From: Bact-08 sp034928745
Lineage (GTDB): Bacteria > Bacteroidota > Bacteroidia > Bacteroidales > UBA932
Direction: 5' to 3'
DNA: 64,000 bases
Assembly: GCA_034928745.1 (NCBI GenBank)
Contig: JAYFOS010000018.1
Coordinates: 4,714-68,713 of the forward strand
Part shown: positions 18,057 to 27,255 of the stretch, piece after piece
Numbering within the stretch: position 1 is the first letter of the stretch
Layout of the letters: each line of letters opens with the position of its first letter
The notes under the pieces: model-generated
Database searches by the model: none
Seen by the model: the letters and a program-made list of their open reading frames with translations, nothing else
Told to the model about the DNA's origin: nothing
Translations under genes and position numbers: made by a program

Positions 18057-19042
18057 CTTTTACCTGTAATCTCCAACAGCTGACATTTCGCACTATTTTT
18101 TAATATTGTGTATTCTCCCATTGCAGCCGGAATAAGCACGGTCTCACCTTTAGAAACCTTAAGAGAGGACTCTTTTGAATCTATCAGTAAGTCACCTTCA
18201 AGAACCATATATATAACAAAACTTTCAAAAGAGTTGCTGTCAAAACGCATTAACTTATCCGGATTAAGCACTGAAATCTTAAAGTAGTTGCAATCATTTA
18301 TAAGCTCACTCTCTAAGACTTTTTTGCTTGAATTATGATATTGTGACAGATCGTATTTTCGATAATCTATTATGTCTATTGCAAGATCGAGGTGCATTTC
18401 ACGGGCGGTCTGAGGGTTGTGCTCTCTTCCCCAGTCATATACCCTGTAAGTCACATCGGAGGTTGTCTGTATCTCTGCTACCAGAATTCCACCTGTGGCC
18501 GCATGAATTGTCCCGGGAGTAATCAGTACGTAGTCACCTTTCTTGGGAGTAATTACATTTAGTAGTTCATGAACAGTATCGTTATTGCACTTATCGTATA
18601 ACTCCTGCGGATTTGTGTCTCTGTTAAATCCCAAGTATATTTTTGCATCTGGGGTTGCATCAACTATATACCAAAGTTCAGTCTTGCCGTATGACTCATG
18701 TCTTGAAATTGCAGTCTCGTCATCCGGATGTACCTGGATTGATAGCCCTTGTTGTATATCTAGATATTTAATGAGAATTGGAAATTCAACGCCGAATTTT
18801 TCATAGATTGCATCTCCTGTTATTTCGCCGAGATATGTCTCTACTAATTCATTAATATCGTTTTCTTTAAGATAACCATTTGCTATGACCGATACATCTC
18901 CCTGTACACCGCTGAGTTCCCAGCTTTCACCAACAGGTTTGTTTCCTGTCTTAGGTTTCTTCAGAAGTTGAGATAGCTGATCTCCTCCCCAAACGCGTTC
19001 CTTAATTATTGGTTTGAATTTTAGTGGGTAAAGTGTTGCCAT
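18053..19042 (-). CDS. manA: Class I mannose-6-phosphate isomerase
   Basis: The protein has 329 residues with the type I phosphomannose isomerase fold: LKFKPIIKERVWGGDQL, then the zinc-site region QVHPDDETA and ITPGTIHAATGGILVAEIQTTSDVTYRVYDWGR. It converts mannose-6-phosphate to fructose-6-phosphate, supplying GDP-mannose or mannose catabolism. Its start lies 41 bp inside the 3' end of the CPBP protease gene, so the two are co-transcribed and probably coupled. Upstream in the same operon is a sugar-nucleotidyltransferase-like gene, which fits sugar-phosphate metabolism. Confidence 0.95.
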   Translation of the reverse strand: MATLYPLKFKPIIKERVWGGDQLSQLLKKPKTGNKPVGESWELSGVQGDVSVIANGYLKENDINELVETYLGEITGDAIYEKFGVEFPILIKYLDIQQGLSIQVHPDDETAISRHESYGKTELWYIVDATPDAKIYLGFNRDTNPQELYDKCNNDTVHELLNVITPKKGDYVLITPGTIHAATGGILVAEIQTTSDVTYRVYDWGREHNPQTAREMHLDLAIDIIDYRKYDLSQYHNSSKKVLESELINDCNYFKISVLNPDKLMRFDSNSFESFVIYMVLEGDLLIDSKESSLKVSKGETVLIPAAMGEYTILKNSAKCQLLEITGKS

Positions 19043-19838
19043 ATTTGTAATTCATTAAAATGGTGGTTATTATCAAAAACAGAAATGATAAAGCATAAAA
19101 AATATAATACTCATTGCCGGGGATAAGTTCTTTGAATCCTGCATCAGCAGACAAACCCGGATAAAGAAGTACAATAATATACGAGAACCCGTTATTTATG
19201 AAGTGAAGGAAGATTGTTGCCCAAAGAGATCCGGTTTTCCAATATATCCAACCCATGAGTGATCCTGCAAGAAAAGCTGGGATAGCTTGCCATGGGTTGA
19301 GGTGAATCACCCCGAAAATTAACGCAGACCAAAGTATCGCTTTCCAAGGTTTCATATGAAAAAGAAGCCCTCTGAGAATTATGCCTCTGCAGAATGTCTC
19401 TTCAAAAAGCGGAGCAAAGATAACCATCATAAGTAGGCTACTGTATTTATTCTTAGTCACACTTTCCAGCAAATCCTTAATAAAGTCCGGGACCGGCATC
19501 CATGAAGAGAGTGGTTCGGTAATATAGTTAAATGCCACCAGAAGCGGAGGAAGAAGCAAGAAAGTCAATATTCCTCCCAGACGCCCAAAATCGGGAGCAT
19601 TGAGAGGTTGCCTAATCTCTGACGGATACCTTTTTTTTGACCATCTCATCCAAAGGTAGGGTGGAAGGAATATTAAAGGGTATGCAATTACAGGATGCCA
19701 ATCAGATAAGAACGGTGTTGTTAGTTGAAGTATATATGTGACAGTACCGCTGACAATGCTGCCGCCGATTACCATCATTGCTACGAGTATCCAGCATTCT
19801 CTCAAATCTGGAACATATGACCAGTATCTTCTGAACAT
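19002..19838 (-). CDS. CPBP family intramembrane glutamic protease
   Basis: This 278-residue protein has about seven membrane segments. The CPBP/Abi signatures are intact: PLFEETFCRGIILRGL (EExxxR) and LIFGVIHLNPWQAIPAFLAGSLMGWIYWKTGSLWATIFLHFINNG with the two catalytic-site His regions. These are Rce1-like intramembrane proteases; in bacteria roles range from bacteriocin self-immunity to protein processing. Its ATG directly follows the stop of the nucleotidyltransferase gene, and its 3' end overlaps manA. The substrate is unknown. Confidence 0.92.
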   Translation of the reverse strand: MFRRYWSYVPDLRECWILVAMMVIGGSIVSGTVTYILQLTTPFLSDWHPVIAYPLIFLPPYLWMRWSKKRYPSEIRQPLNAPDFGRLGGILTFLLLPPLLVAFNYITEPLSSWMPVPDFIKDLLESVTKNKYSSLLMMVIFAPLFEETFCRGIILRGLLFHMKPWKAILWSALIFGVIHLNPWQAIPAFLAGSLMGWIYWKTGSLWATIFLHFINNGFSYIIVLLYPGLSADAGFKELIPGNEYYIFYALSFLFLIITTILMNYKYGNTLPTKIQTNN

Positions 19839-20753
19839 TTAGAGTTTCTTAAAAAGTGGGGATGGGTATACTCCTTCGCTACTCAATGAAGCAAGTCGGG
19901 TGACTACATATTCTCGATCTTCCTTGAAGGTCACTCCGAACCATTGATCCTTTGTGTTCAGGACTTTACATGTGGCATTGCCACTTTTGACAATCTGGTT
20001 TACTACATAAGGAATATAGTACTCTGCAGTTAAATTCTCCTGGTTTGTCAGTAGGAATTCCTTGAACAGCTCTTCATTTCTAGAGAAAAGATCTGGGGTG
20101 AATCCCCAAATATTCATCGATACGAGCGTAGAATGAGATATCGACACTCTTTCTCCGTTTGAATTGACACCATAAATTCCATCACCCTCACGGGATATTT
20201 TATGATGCTCTTCAACCCCTGTAAGACAGCACTCTTCATTGACCGAACATACACCTCGCGAGACACTGCCGGACTCGGAGAGGGTATTGTCAACATCAAA
20301 ACCAACCATTGCATAAACTCCCTTTTTTCCCTCATTCTCCATTAAAAAACGCCCCAGGACTTCAAATGAGTGACGGCCGTAATAATCATCAGCGTTAATC
20401 ACTGCAAAAGGTGTGTCAATCACATCCTTTGCTACCAATACTGCATGTCCGGTTCCCCAAGGTTTGCTTCGTTCACTATTATATGTATATCCGGAAGGAA
20501 TCTTGTACAACTCTTGTTCTACGAAAACAAAATCAAGAGAGTTGCCGTAGCGTTCCCTGACACTCTGTTCGAATACCTCTCTGAAGCTACTTCTTATTAT
20601 GAATACGATTTTACCGAATCCGGCCCTTAATGCGTCAAAAACAGAGTAATCCATTATTGTCTCTCCGCAAGGCCCAACACCGTCAAGTTGCTTCAGTCCC
20701 CCGTATCGACTCCCCATACCTGCGGCAAGTATTAGTAACGTTGGTTTTGTCAT
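19839..20753 (-). CDS. Sugar-phosphate nucleotidyltransferase family protein
   Basis: The 304-residue protein begins LLILAAGMGSRYGGLKQLDGVGP, the G-x-G-x-R-x6-K nucleotide-binding signature of the NTP_transferase family. FAVINADDYYGRHSFEV supplies the metal-binding Asp region. Members transfer NMP to sugar-1-phosphates. The C-terminal portion (QWFGVTFKEDREYV) is typical of an uncharacterised Bacteroidota group, so the exact sugar cannot be named. It leads the operon with the CPBP protease and manA. Confidence 0.88.
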   Translation of the reverse strand: MTKPTLLILAAGMGSRYGGLKQLDGVGPCGETIMDYSVFDALRAGFGKIVFIIRSSFREVFEQSVRERYGNSLDFVFVEQELYKIPSGYTYNSERSKPWGTGHAVLVAKDVIDTPFAVINADDYYGRHSFEVLGRFLMENEGKKGVYAMVGFDVDNTLSESGSVSRGVCSVNEECCLTGVEEHHKISREGDGIYGVNSNGERVSISHSTLVSMNIWGFTPDLFSRNEELFKEFLLTNQENLTAEYYIPYVVNQIVKSGNATCKVLNTKDQWFGVTFKEDREYVVTRLASLSSEGVYPSPLFKKL

Positions 20754-20778
20754 TATTGATTATCTTGATTAATAGTGA

Positions 20779-20786
20779 CAAAATTA
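20779..20786 (-). promoter_or_regulatory. Promoter -7 element for the nucleotidyltransferase-CPBP-manA operon
   Basis: The minus strand reads TAATTTTG, an exact TAnnTTTG match about 25 bp from the ATG at 20753. A TTG sits about 21 bp upstream. It lies almost against the plus-strand element at 20791-20798. Confidence 0.55.
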
Positions 20787-20790
20787 TTAT

Positions 20791-20798
20791 TATTTTTG
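20791..20798 (+). promoter_or_regulatory. Promoter -7 element for the FtsB-like gene
   Basis: TATTTTTG matches TAnnTTTG, 26 bp before the ATG at 20825. The -33 element is not clear. Confidence 0.5.
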
Positions 20799-20824
20799 CG
20801 AAAACTACAATTTAGAACCAAAAG

Positions 20825-21133
20825 ATGTGGCAGAAGATAAAAGAGACAAGATTGATAAAGATTGTTAAAAACAGATTTTTTTTAGCCACATTTATATTTG
20901 CGGTCTGGGTCATATTTTTCGATCAAAACAGCCTTATCGACTGGTTCAGCGTTAGGATGCGAATTCTTAGACAAGAACGTCAGATAGAGTATTATAACAG
21001 AGAGATAAAATCTATCGACGAGAAACTCCAGGAACTGAGTTCAAATAAAGACAGTCTTGAGAAGTTTGCACGGGAGCAATACTATTTTCATGAAGATGAT
21101 GAAGATCTCTATATTATAGAGGAGAAGAAGTGA
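20825..21133 (+). CDS. FtsB/DivIC-like septum formation initiator
   Basis: The 102-residue protein has one membrane helix (about 20-38, FFLATFIFAVWVIFFD) followed by a coiled coil (about 47-85, with RQIEYYNREIKSIDEKLQEL) and an acidic C-terminus (HEDDEDLYIIEEKK). This short, single-pass coiled-coil layout is that of FtsB/DivIC, which bridges FtsL and FtsQ in the divisome. The DNQNSLID-like segment after the helix fits the family. It is monocistronic; its 3' end overlaps the HAD phosphatase gene by 20 bp. Confidence 0.88.
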   Translation: MWQKIKETRLIKIVKNRFFLATFIFAVWVIFFDQNSLIDWFSVRMRILRQERQIEYYNREIKSIDEKLQELSSNKDSLEKFAREQYYFHEDDEDLYIIEEKK

Positions 21134-21821
21134 TTGTTAATAAATCTCTAAGATCATTACTGTTGTAAGTAGGTTCACCATCACAAGGAATAGATTTATA
21201 ATTATAGAAAAACTGATCTATTCCGAATATCATTGCACCTTCAATGTCGTTGGCAAAGTCATCCCCAATCATCAAAGTCTCATTTTTCTCTCCGCCTATT
21301 GCTTCCAAAGCCCTTTTAAACAAAATAGGGGAGGGTTTATGAACGCCTTGTTCCTCTGAAATCATTACTGCATTGAAAAAATCTGCAATCCCCGAGTTTT
21401 GAAGTTTCCTGTATTGGACCTCTTTAAACCCATTTGAAACTAATGCGAATATCCCGCCTCTCTTCTTCAGTTCAATGAGAACCTCCATAGCATAGGGCAT
21501 TAAAGCTGTCTGGTCAGGCATAGTATCTAGGTAGTCCTCTCCAAAAACCTTGGCAAGGTCAACGTTGTCAATCCCGTACCTGAGTAATGTCTGGTGAAAT
21601 CTCTCAACACGAAGTGTCTCCTTGGATATTATACCCTTTTCATATTGACTCCAGAGAATGTGATTAATCTCATCGTAATTATCGTAGAAAACAACTTTAT
21701 CACCGACCTGTAGAGAATATTTGTCTATTAGCCGTGAAATGTTCGTTCTTGCATTCAGATCAAAGTTCCAAAGCGTTCTGTCAAGATCAAACAGGAAGTA
21801 CTTGTATTTTTTTTGTTTCAC
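21114..21821 (-). CDS. YjjG-type HAD hydrolase (5'-nucleotidase-like)
   Basis: The protein has 235 residues with HAD motif I FLFDLDRTLWNF (nucleophile DxD), motif II VSNGF, motif III Lys in HKPSPILFKRAL and motif IV GDDFANDIEGA. The cap domain and length match the YjjG group of noncanonical pyrimidine nucleotidases. It is the last gene of the folP-purB-M64-HAD operon, 2 bp after the M64 peptidase gene. A house-cleaning nucleotidase would fit the purine and folate genes upstream; that link is inference. Confidence 0.88.
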   Translation of the reverse strand: MKQKKYKYFLFDLDRTLWNFDLNARTNISRLIDKYSLQVGDKVVFYDNYDEINHILWSQYEKGIISKETLRVERFHQTLLRYGIDNVDLAKVFGEDYLDTMPDQTALMPYAMEVLIELKKRGGIFALVSNGFKEVQYRKLQNSGIADFFNAVMISEEQGVHKPSPILFKRALEAIGGEKNETLMIGDDFANDIEGAMIFGIDQFFYNYKSIPCDGEPTYNSNDLRDLLTITSSPL

Positions 21822-21823
21822 AG

Positions 21824-23074
21824 CTATTTTGTATAATAATCAATCATTTTGTTGATAGCTCTCACACATACAGGGCAAAAGCCTTTTGCCGTGTTTGTTT
21901 TCATCCTGCAATCCTCAGCGGGTCTGAAGATTCCCTTAGCCATATATCCGCCTCCTTCATATGTTCCGACTCCATCTTTCCCTACCATATCTTTCCATTT
22001 GGATCCGAAGTCAACCATTGTGGTCAGATTTGGTTCCCACGGCTCTACCTTTAAATTGTAAAACTCTTCGTAAGCCACTTGAGAAGTATAGTATTCGTCT
22101 CCAAGACCGGCAAATGAATGACCGAACTCATGAACAAAAACCATCGCTTCAGTGGGGTGATCCGACATACTCAGTCCATAATAGTTGTAAATACCTCCAC
22201 CTCCGTATTTATTAGTATTAACTATCACATATATTGCATCAAACGGGGAATTTGAAACAGTAGAGCCTACAAGAGAATATTCAGGTGCGGTCAGGTAACG
22301 GTCTATTTTAAATGTGTAAAAGTTGGAAGCTATTACGGTGTTTTTCCATACACCCTGATGAGGAATGTCAGTTCCACTTTCTTTAGACAAAGATTTTATT
22401 GCCCATATGTTGAAATCATCTTTTCTTGACTTATAGGGCTCAATATTGAACAGGTATTCTGTAAATTTTCCTGCATCTTTTATGAATTTATCCATGTCAG
22501 CGGCAGTGTATCCCTCAGCAACAAACAGTACATCAACCTTGTTTGAACAATTTCCGTTATTGAGTATGGAGATAACTTCAAAATCATTCTCTTTCTCGCA
22601 GCTTATCGAGAGATCCGTCGGGTCAATCTCAAAATTGGATAATTCTGCAAGTTTCCCGTCAGACTTTCTTCTCTCTGAAAAAACAACCTTTATTCTCTCT
22701 TTTGGCCAAGGTATCCAACATGCTCCTGAAAAGGATTTTGACACGGATTTAGCTTCAGATGTTGTCCTCCACTCCTGGAAAAGGTTGTTGAACCCATTTG
22801 TGTATATAGTTTTGCCATCTTTTGCAACAATCTGAATATTGTATTCCCCATAACAGAAAGGAGATATAAGTTTTGTCCGTGTACCGCTCCATTCGTTTTC
22901 CTTATGCACCCCTTTGAGAAATATCTCTTGTTTTTCCGAGTTCCCTGCAAAAGTGAGATCTATTCTCATTCGTTGTGAGGTAAAATAGTTATCATAATCG
23001 ACATTGCCGGATTCCTGAGCGAATGATAGCAAAGAAACCAGTAATAATACTGCTGCCAGTAAATATGTTTTCAT
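21824..23074 (-). CDS. M64 family (IgA peptidase type) metallopeptidase
   Basis: The protein has 416 residues with a signal peptide (LLAAVLLLVSLLSFAQ). The M64 N-terminal beta domain lies at about 25-150 and the catalytic domain carries VHEFGHSFAGLGDEYY, the HExxH zinc motif plus the downstream Asp/Glu ligand region. The C-terminus has Cys pairs (AEDCRMK and FCPVCVRAINKMIDYY). The family is named for an immunoglobulin-A-cleaving enzyme, but most members are uncharacterised secreted peptidases. It sits oddly in an operon with housekeeping genes purB and folP. Confidence 0.92.
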   Translation of the reverse strand: MKTYLLAAVLLLVSLLSFAQESGNVDYDNYFTSQRMRIDLTFAGNSEKQEIFLKGVHKENEWSGTRTKLISPFCYGEYNIQIVAKDGKTIYTNGFNNLFQEWRTTSEAKSVSKSFSGACWIPWPKERIKVVFSERRKSDGKLAELSNFEIDPTDLSISCEKENDFEVISILNNGNCSNKVDVLFVAEGYTAADMDKFIKDAGKFTEYLFNIEPYKSRKDDFNIWAIKSLSKESGTDIPHQGVWKNTVIASNFYTFKIDRYLTAPEYSLVGSTVSNSPFDAIYVIVNTNKYGGGGIYNYYGLSMSDHPTEAMVFVHEFGHSFAGLGDEYYTSQVAYEEFYNLKVEPWEPNLTTMVDFGSKWKDMVGKDGVGTYEGGGYMAKGIFRPAEDCRMKTNTAKGFCPVCVRAINKMIDYYTK

Positions 23075-23089
23075 CTGTTTTACTTATAA

Positions 23090-24427
23090 TTAAATACCGG
23101 TATAGGTTGAGGGGGTTATAGAACGAAGCTCTTTCCTGATATCTTCACTGACATCCAGACGGTCAATAAATTCTGAGATAAGTTCTTGGTTGACAGGCCT
23201 GTTCGTGCGAGTGAGACTTTTGAGAGTCTCGTACGGATTAGGATAATTCTCTCTTCTGAGAATTGTCTGTATAGCCTCTGCAACTACAGCCCAGTTTGCA
23301 TTTAGATCCCTTTCAAGGGCACTCTCATTTAGAATGAGTTTAGACAGACCTTTCTGTATAGATTTGAACGATATCAGGCTGTGTGCAACCGGAACGCCTA
23401 TGTTTCTCAAAACGGTTGAGTCGGTGAGGTCTCGTTGAAGCCTTGATACAGGTAATTTTGATGCTAAATGCTCGTATATGGCGTTTGCTATACCAAGGTT
23501 TCCTTCTGCATTTTCAAAATCGATAGGATTAACTTTGTGAGGCATGGCTGATGATCCAACCTCCCCCTCCTTGATCCTTTGACGAAAATACTCTATTGAA
23601 ATATAGAGCCACATATCGCGGCTAAGGTCAATTAAAATTGTATTTATTCTTTTCAGATTGTCAAACATGGCCGCAAAATAGTCATAATGCTCTATCTGAG
23701 TAGTAGGATATGAGCGTCTCAAACCCAGCTTGTTACTGATAAAGTCATTTGCAAACTTGTTCCAGTCTATTTCAGGGTATGCTACATGATGTGCATTCAT
23801 ATTGCCGGTTGCTCCTCCGAATTTGGCAGCTATCGGTAGAGACTTGAGCAACTGTAGTTGTTCATTCAATCTGACTACGAAAACATTTATCTCTTTTCCA
23901 AGCCTTGTTGGAGAGGCTGGTTGTCCGTGAGTCCTTGCAAGCATCGGTATATCTTTCCAATCTTCAGCAAGACCTTTGAGTTTTTCGATAAGAGACACCA
24001 ATTGAGGCTTGTATGTTTTTTCCAGCACATCTGACATAGAGAGCGGAACGGCAGTGTTGTTTATATCCTGCGATGTAAGACCAAAATGGACAAATTCCCT
24101 GTATTGAGTTAGTCCTAGTGTCTCGAAGCGTTTTTTTATGAAATATTCTACAGCCTTAACATCGTGGTTGGTGACAGACTCTATCTGTTTGATCTCTTCA
24201 GCATCTTCAAGAGAGAACTCTTTATAGATATTCTTAAGTGCCCATATACTCTCGATTTTTACGTCTGAAAGTTGAGGCAGGGGAATTTCACAAAGAGCTA
24301 TAAAATATTCGATCTCAACATACACCCGGTATCTGATGAGCGCATATTCAGAGAAAAAATCGGATAGTTCTTCAACCTGTTTGTAATATCTGCCGTCAAC
24401 AGGGGAGATTGCAAGTATGTTCTTCAT
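23090..24427 (-). CDS. purB: Adenylosuccinate lyase
   Basis: The protein has 445 residues. The fumarase/aspartase superfamily signature is GEVGSSAMPHKVNPIDFENAEGN; the active-site His region TRTHGQPASPTRLGKE is intact; and the N-terminus (LAISPVDGRYYKQVEELSDFFSEYALIRYRVYVE) is the E. coli PurB type. It catalyses two steps of purine synthesis, releasing fumarate from SAICAR and adenylosuccinate. It lies 12 bp downstream of folP and 15 bp upstream of the M64 peptidase gene. Confidence 0.97.
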   Translation of the reverse strand: MKNILAISPVDGRYYKQVEELSDFFSEYALIRYRVYVEIEYFIALCEIPLPQLSDVKIESIWALKNIYKEFSLEDAEEIKQIESVTNHDVKAVEYFIKKRFETLGLTQYREFVHFGLTSQDINNTAVPLSMSDVLEKTYKPQLVSLIEKLKGLAEDWKDIPMLARTHGQPASPTRLGKEINVFVVRLNEQLQLLKSLPIAAKFGGATGNMNAHHVAYPEIDWNKFANDFISNKLGLRRSYPTTQIEHYDYFAAMFDNLKRINTILIDLSRDMWLYISIEYFRQRIKEGEVGSSAMPHKVNPIDFENAEGNLGIANAIYEHLASKLPVSRLQRDLTDSTVLRNIGVPVAHSLISFKSIQKGLSKLILNESALERDLNANWAVVAEAIQTILRRENYPNPYETLKSLTRTNRPVNQELISEFIDRLDVSEDIRKELRSITPSTYTGI

Positions 24428-24439
24428 ATATGGATATAA

Positions 24440-25261
24440 TTAAGCGATAAAGTTAGTAAAGATTTTTACAATCTGTCTGGCCTCTTTAACGTCATGAACC
24501 CTGAGAATGTCAGCCCCCTTGATAAGCGCTTGAAAATTAAGAGCTGTTGTCGCAGAAAGTGATTCTTCCGGTGTGATACCAAGAAACTTGTGAATCATGC
24601 TTTTTCTTGAAATGCCAACCAGTATGGGCCAGTTTCCTGAGCCGTCACCCTTCGCGATTTTAAGTTCAGGTAGTCTCTTCAGAAGTTGATAATTCTGAGA
24701 GATATCCTTTGCAAAACCGAATCCGGGATCAAGAGTCACATCTTTAATGCCTTTATCTTTTGCTTTCTTTAGGAAATCAATAAAATAATCATGGACATCT
24801 TTTACAACGTCATCATACTGGCAGAAACTTTGCATGTTTTCAGGAGTTCCCCGCTTATGCATTGCTATATAAGGTAGTTCCAGCTTAGCAACCATGTCAA
24901 GCATCCCGGGATCATCCTCTCCTGCAGAGATGTCATTTACAATGAAGTCACCGATAAAATCATAAGCCCGTTCAACAACTGAAGCTCTGAAAGTGTCAAT
25001 CGATACAGTACACTGCGGGTAGCTTTTCATAAGGACCTTAAGCCCTGGTTTCAGGTATTCCCACTCAAGATCCTCCGGGATGCTTTTAAGTCCGGGCTTT
25101 GTAGAACATGCTCCGAGGTCAATTATGTCTGCATTCTCCCGAACCATCATCTCAACCCTCTCCTCAATTTGTTTCTCTGTTGTACAACGGCTTTCAGTGT
25201 AAAAGGAGTCCGGATTGAGATTGATTATGCCCATCACAGACGGCGATTTTGTATGTGCCAT
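24440..25261 (-). CDS. folP: Dihydropteroate synthase
   Basis: The protein has 273 residues. Motifs are VMGIINLNPDSFYTESR (pterin-site N and the SFY loop), DLGACSTKPG, VSIDTFRASVVERAY, LPYIAMHKRG, DPGFGFAKDISQNYQLLKRL and VGISRKSMI. It joins p-aminobenzoate to the pterin precursor in folate synthesis and is the sulfonamide target. It leads the four-gene operon, with a promoter element at 25294-25301 and its start 49 bp from the divergent tmk start. Confidence 0.97.
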   Translation of the reverse strand: MAHTKSPSVMGIINLNPDSFYTESRCTTEKQIEERVEMMVRENADIIDLGACSTKPGLKSIPEDLEWEYLKPGLKVLMKSYPQCTVSIDTFRASVVERAYDFIGDFIVNDISAGEDDPGMLDMVAKLELPYIAMHKRGTPENMQSFCQYDDVVKDVHDYFIDFLKKAKDKGIKDVTLDPGFGFAKDISQNYQLLKRLPELKIAKGDGSGNWPILVGISRKSMIHKFLGITPEESLSATTALNFQALIKGADILRVHDVKEARQIVKIFTNFIA

Positions 25262-25275
25262 ATGGTTTTATTAAC

Positions 25276-25283
25276 TAACTTTG
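25276..25283 (+). promoter_or_regulatory. Promoter -7 element for tmk-DoxX-murB
   Basis: TAACTTTG matches TAnnTTTG, 27 bp before the ATG at 25311. It is 10 bp from the opposing folP element, so the two divergent promoters probably interfere. Confidence 0.55.
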
Positions 25284-25293
25284 CTTAATCACA

Positions 25294-25301
25294 CAAATAT
25301 A
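25294..25301 (-). promoter_or_regulatory. Promoter -7 element for folP-purB-M64-HAD
   Basis: The minus strand reads TATATTTG, an exact TAnnTTTG match about 32 bp before the folP ATG at 25261. Confidence 0.55.
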
Positions 25302-25310
25302 GGACTAATT

Positions 25311-25988
25311 ATGCTTATTGTACTTGAAGGATTGGACGGAGCAGGGAAATCGACACAAATATCATTGATGCAGAGTTATTTCCAAAATTTAGGCAAGGAT
25401 GTCAAGTTGCTTCATTTTCCAAGATTCAATGCCCCTGTTTATGGCGACATGATAGCAAGATTCCTCAGAGGAGAACTTGGAGCAATAGATCAGGTACACC
25501 CTCTGGTGATAGCTCTACTTTTTGCAGGAGACAGAAATGATGCCGCTCCTATGCTGAGAAAATGGCTGGATGAGGAGAGCATTGTGATATTAGACAGATA
25601 TGTTTATTCAAATATTGCCTTTCAGTGTGCAAAGGCAAAAAACGAGAAGGAGGAGGAGACTGTCAGAGAGTGGATTTTAAATACAGAATTCTCTGTATTC
25701 TCGATTCCGAAGCCGGATCTCAACATTTTCCTGGATGTCCCGATTGGTTTTGTAAACAGGAAGCTCAGTGAAAACAGAGAGGGGGAGGAGAGAGAGTATC
25801 TCAAGGGAAAGCGGGATATACATGAGGCAGATATATTATTCCAGCAAAGGGTAAGAGAAATCTACCTCTCTCAATGTGGAATGGATAGTAGTTTTATTAG
25901 GCTTGACTGTTCTGATTCTAATGGGGAAATGTTGGATTCAGGGTCAATATTCAACATGATATTGTTTCAAATACAAAAGATAGGCTGA
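25311..25988 (+). CDS. tmk: Thymidylate kinase
   Basis: From the ATG at 25311 the product is 225 residues and begins directly with the P-loop (MLIVLEGLDGAGKSTQISLMQ). The DR-x-x-x-S motif (ILDRYVYSNIAFQCA) and the LID region are present. It phosphorylates dTMP to dTDP. The frame is open ten codons further to 25281, but that TTG lies inside the promoter element, so 25311 is chosen. It is followed 1 bp after its stop by the DoxX-like gene. Confidence 0.95.
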   Translation: MLIVLEGLDGAGKSTQISLMQSYFQNLGKDVKLLHFPRFNAPVYGDMIARFLRGELGAIDQVHPLVIALLFAGDRNDAAPMLRKWLDEESIVILDRYVYSNIAFQCAKAKNEKEEETVREWILNTEFSVFSIPKPDLNIFLDVPIGFVNRKLSENREGEEREYLKGKRDIHEADILFQQRVREIYLSQCGMDSSFIRLDCSDSNGEMLDSGSIFNMILFQIQKIG

Positions 25989-25989
25989 A

Positions 25990-27255
25990 ATGAATATTCT
26001 TAGAGCATTTTCCAGAGTCCTTCTCGGACTAGTCTTTATCTTTTCCGGATTTACAAAAATCATTGATCCGGTAGGTGTGGGTCTCATAGTCGCTGAGTAT
26101 ATGAAGATACTCGGTTTGACATCAATACCGCAAATATGCCAGTTTTTAGGTATTGCGCTTTCTGCAACAGAACTCCTTCTTGGTATATGCCTTTTATCCG
26201 GAATTAAAATGAAGGTGAGCAGTACTGTCGCAATGGCTTTTATTTCTATATTTCTCATTGTTACTCTCTTACTGGTAATTTTTAATCCCATACACGATTG
26301 CGGGTGCTTCGGAGAAGCTATTAAATTAACAAACTGGCAGACTTTCTTTAAAAATGTAGTCCTCTTTATCTGTGCTTATATTGTCTTCAAGCAGAGAGAC
26401 AAATTTATCCCCATTGCTCCAAATCATTGGGAATGGGTTTTAGCAGCCGTCTACGGTTTATCGGTTATGACAATATCTTTATATTGCCTGCGGCACCTTC
26501 CATTGATAGATTTTACAGAATACAAGCCGGGTTCAGATCTGAGAGAAAAGATATTTTTGCAATCATCAACAACCGATCAACCTATATTTGAAACAGTACT
26601 GATTTATAAAAAGGGAAAAACGATTAAGGAGTTTACAGTAGAGAATATCCCGGATTCCACATGGACTTTCGTTGATTCAAGAAGCAAGCAGATTAATAAA
26701 AGAGTGGAACCTGAGTCAGGAGCATTTGCTGTTTCAGATAAGAGTGGAGAGTATCTTACAGATTCTCTGGTTTCAATGAAAGGTGCGCTATTTGTGACTT
26801 CAATCCCGTTACTTGATAATCTCTCTTCAAAAAAAATTAATAAAATAGAAATTAGAGACCAATATCTGAAGTCATCCGGTCTTCGTCACATAATACTCTG
26901 TGGATCCTCTTTTGACAATATTGATTCTGTCTTTAGTAATTCAAATGCACTTCAGATTTATTATACAGATTATAAAACCTTAATTACTCTCAATCGCTCT
27001 AACGGTGGAATGATATATATATATGACGGGCAGATTGCCGCAAAATGGTCTTACAGCGATGCAGACAGACAGAATATTGCCGATATTTTAAAAGATGACC
27101 CTGAGCTTATATCTGCAAACAGGGTTATAAAGGAGCATGTGACTATTGAGGTGGCAATAGCAGTTCTTCTACTTCTGATAGTGCTGATGAGGCTGACTCT
27201 AAGGCTCGCTTATAAACATAAAGAGAATCCAGATGAAAATATTCCAGAACTTTGA
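25990..27255 (+). CDS. DoxX/MauE-like membrane protein with extracytoplasmic domain
   Basis: The protein has 421 residues. Residues 1-140 form a four-helix DoxX/MauE-like module starting LRAFSRVLLGLVFIFSGFTKIIDP, with a conserved D-C-G-C-F-G-E motif near 103-109. Another membrane helix at about 148-166 is followed by a roughly 220-residue soluble domain and a final helix (about 385-402). The MauE-like CGCFG motif suggests a redox or quinone-linked role, but this is inference. It sits between tmk and murB and overlaps murB by 23 bp. Confidence 0.8.
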   Translation: MNILRAFSRVLLGLVFIFSGFTKIIDPVGVGLIVAEYMKILGLTSIPQICQFLGIALSATELLLGICLLSGIKMKVSSTVAMAFISIFLIVTLLLVIFNPIHDCGCFGEAIKLTNWQTFFKNVVLFICAYIVFKQRDKFIPIAPNHWEWVLAAVYGLSVMTISLYCLRHLPLIDFTEYKPGSDLREKIFLQSSTTDQPIFETVLIYKKGKTIKEFTVENIPDSTWTFVDSRSKQINKRVEPESGAFAVSDKSGEYLTDSLVSMKGALFVTSIPLLDNLSSKKINKIEIRDQYLKSSGLRHIILCGSSFDNIDSVFSNSNALQIYYTDYKTLITLNRSNGGMIYIYDGQIAAKWSYSDADRQNIADILKDDPELISANRVIKEHVTIEVAIAVLLLLIVLMRLTLRLAYKHKENPDENIPEL

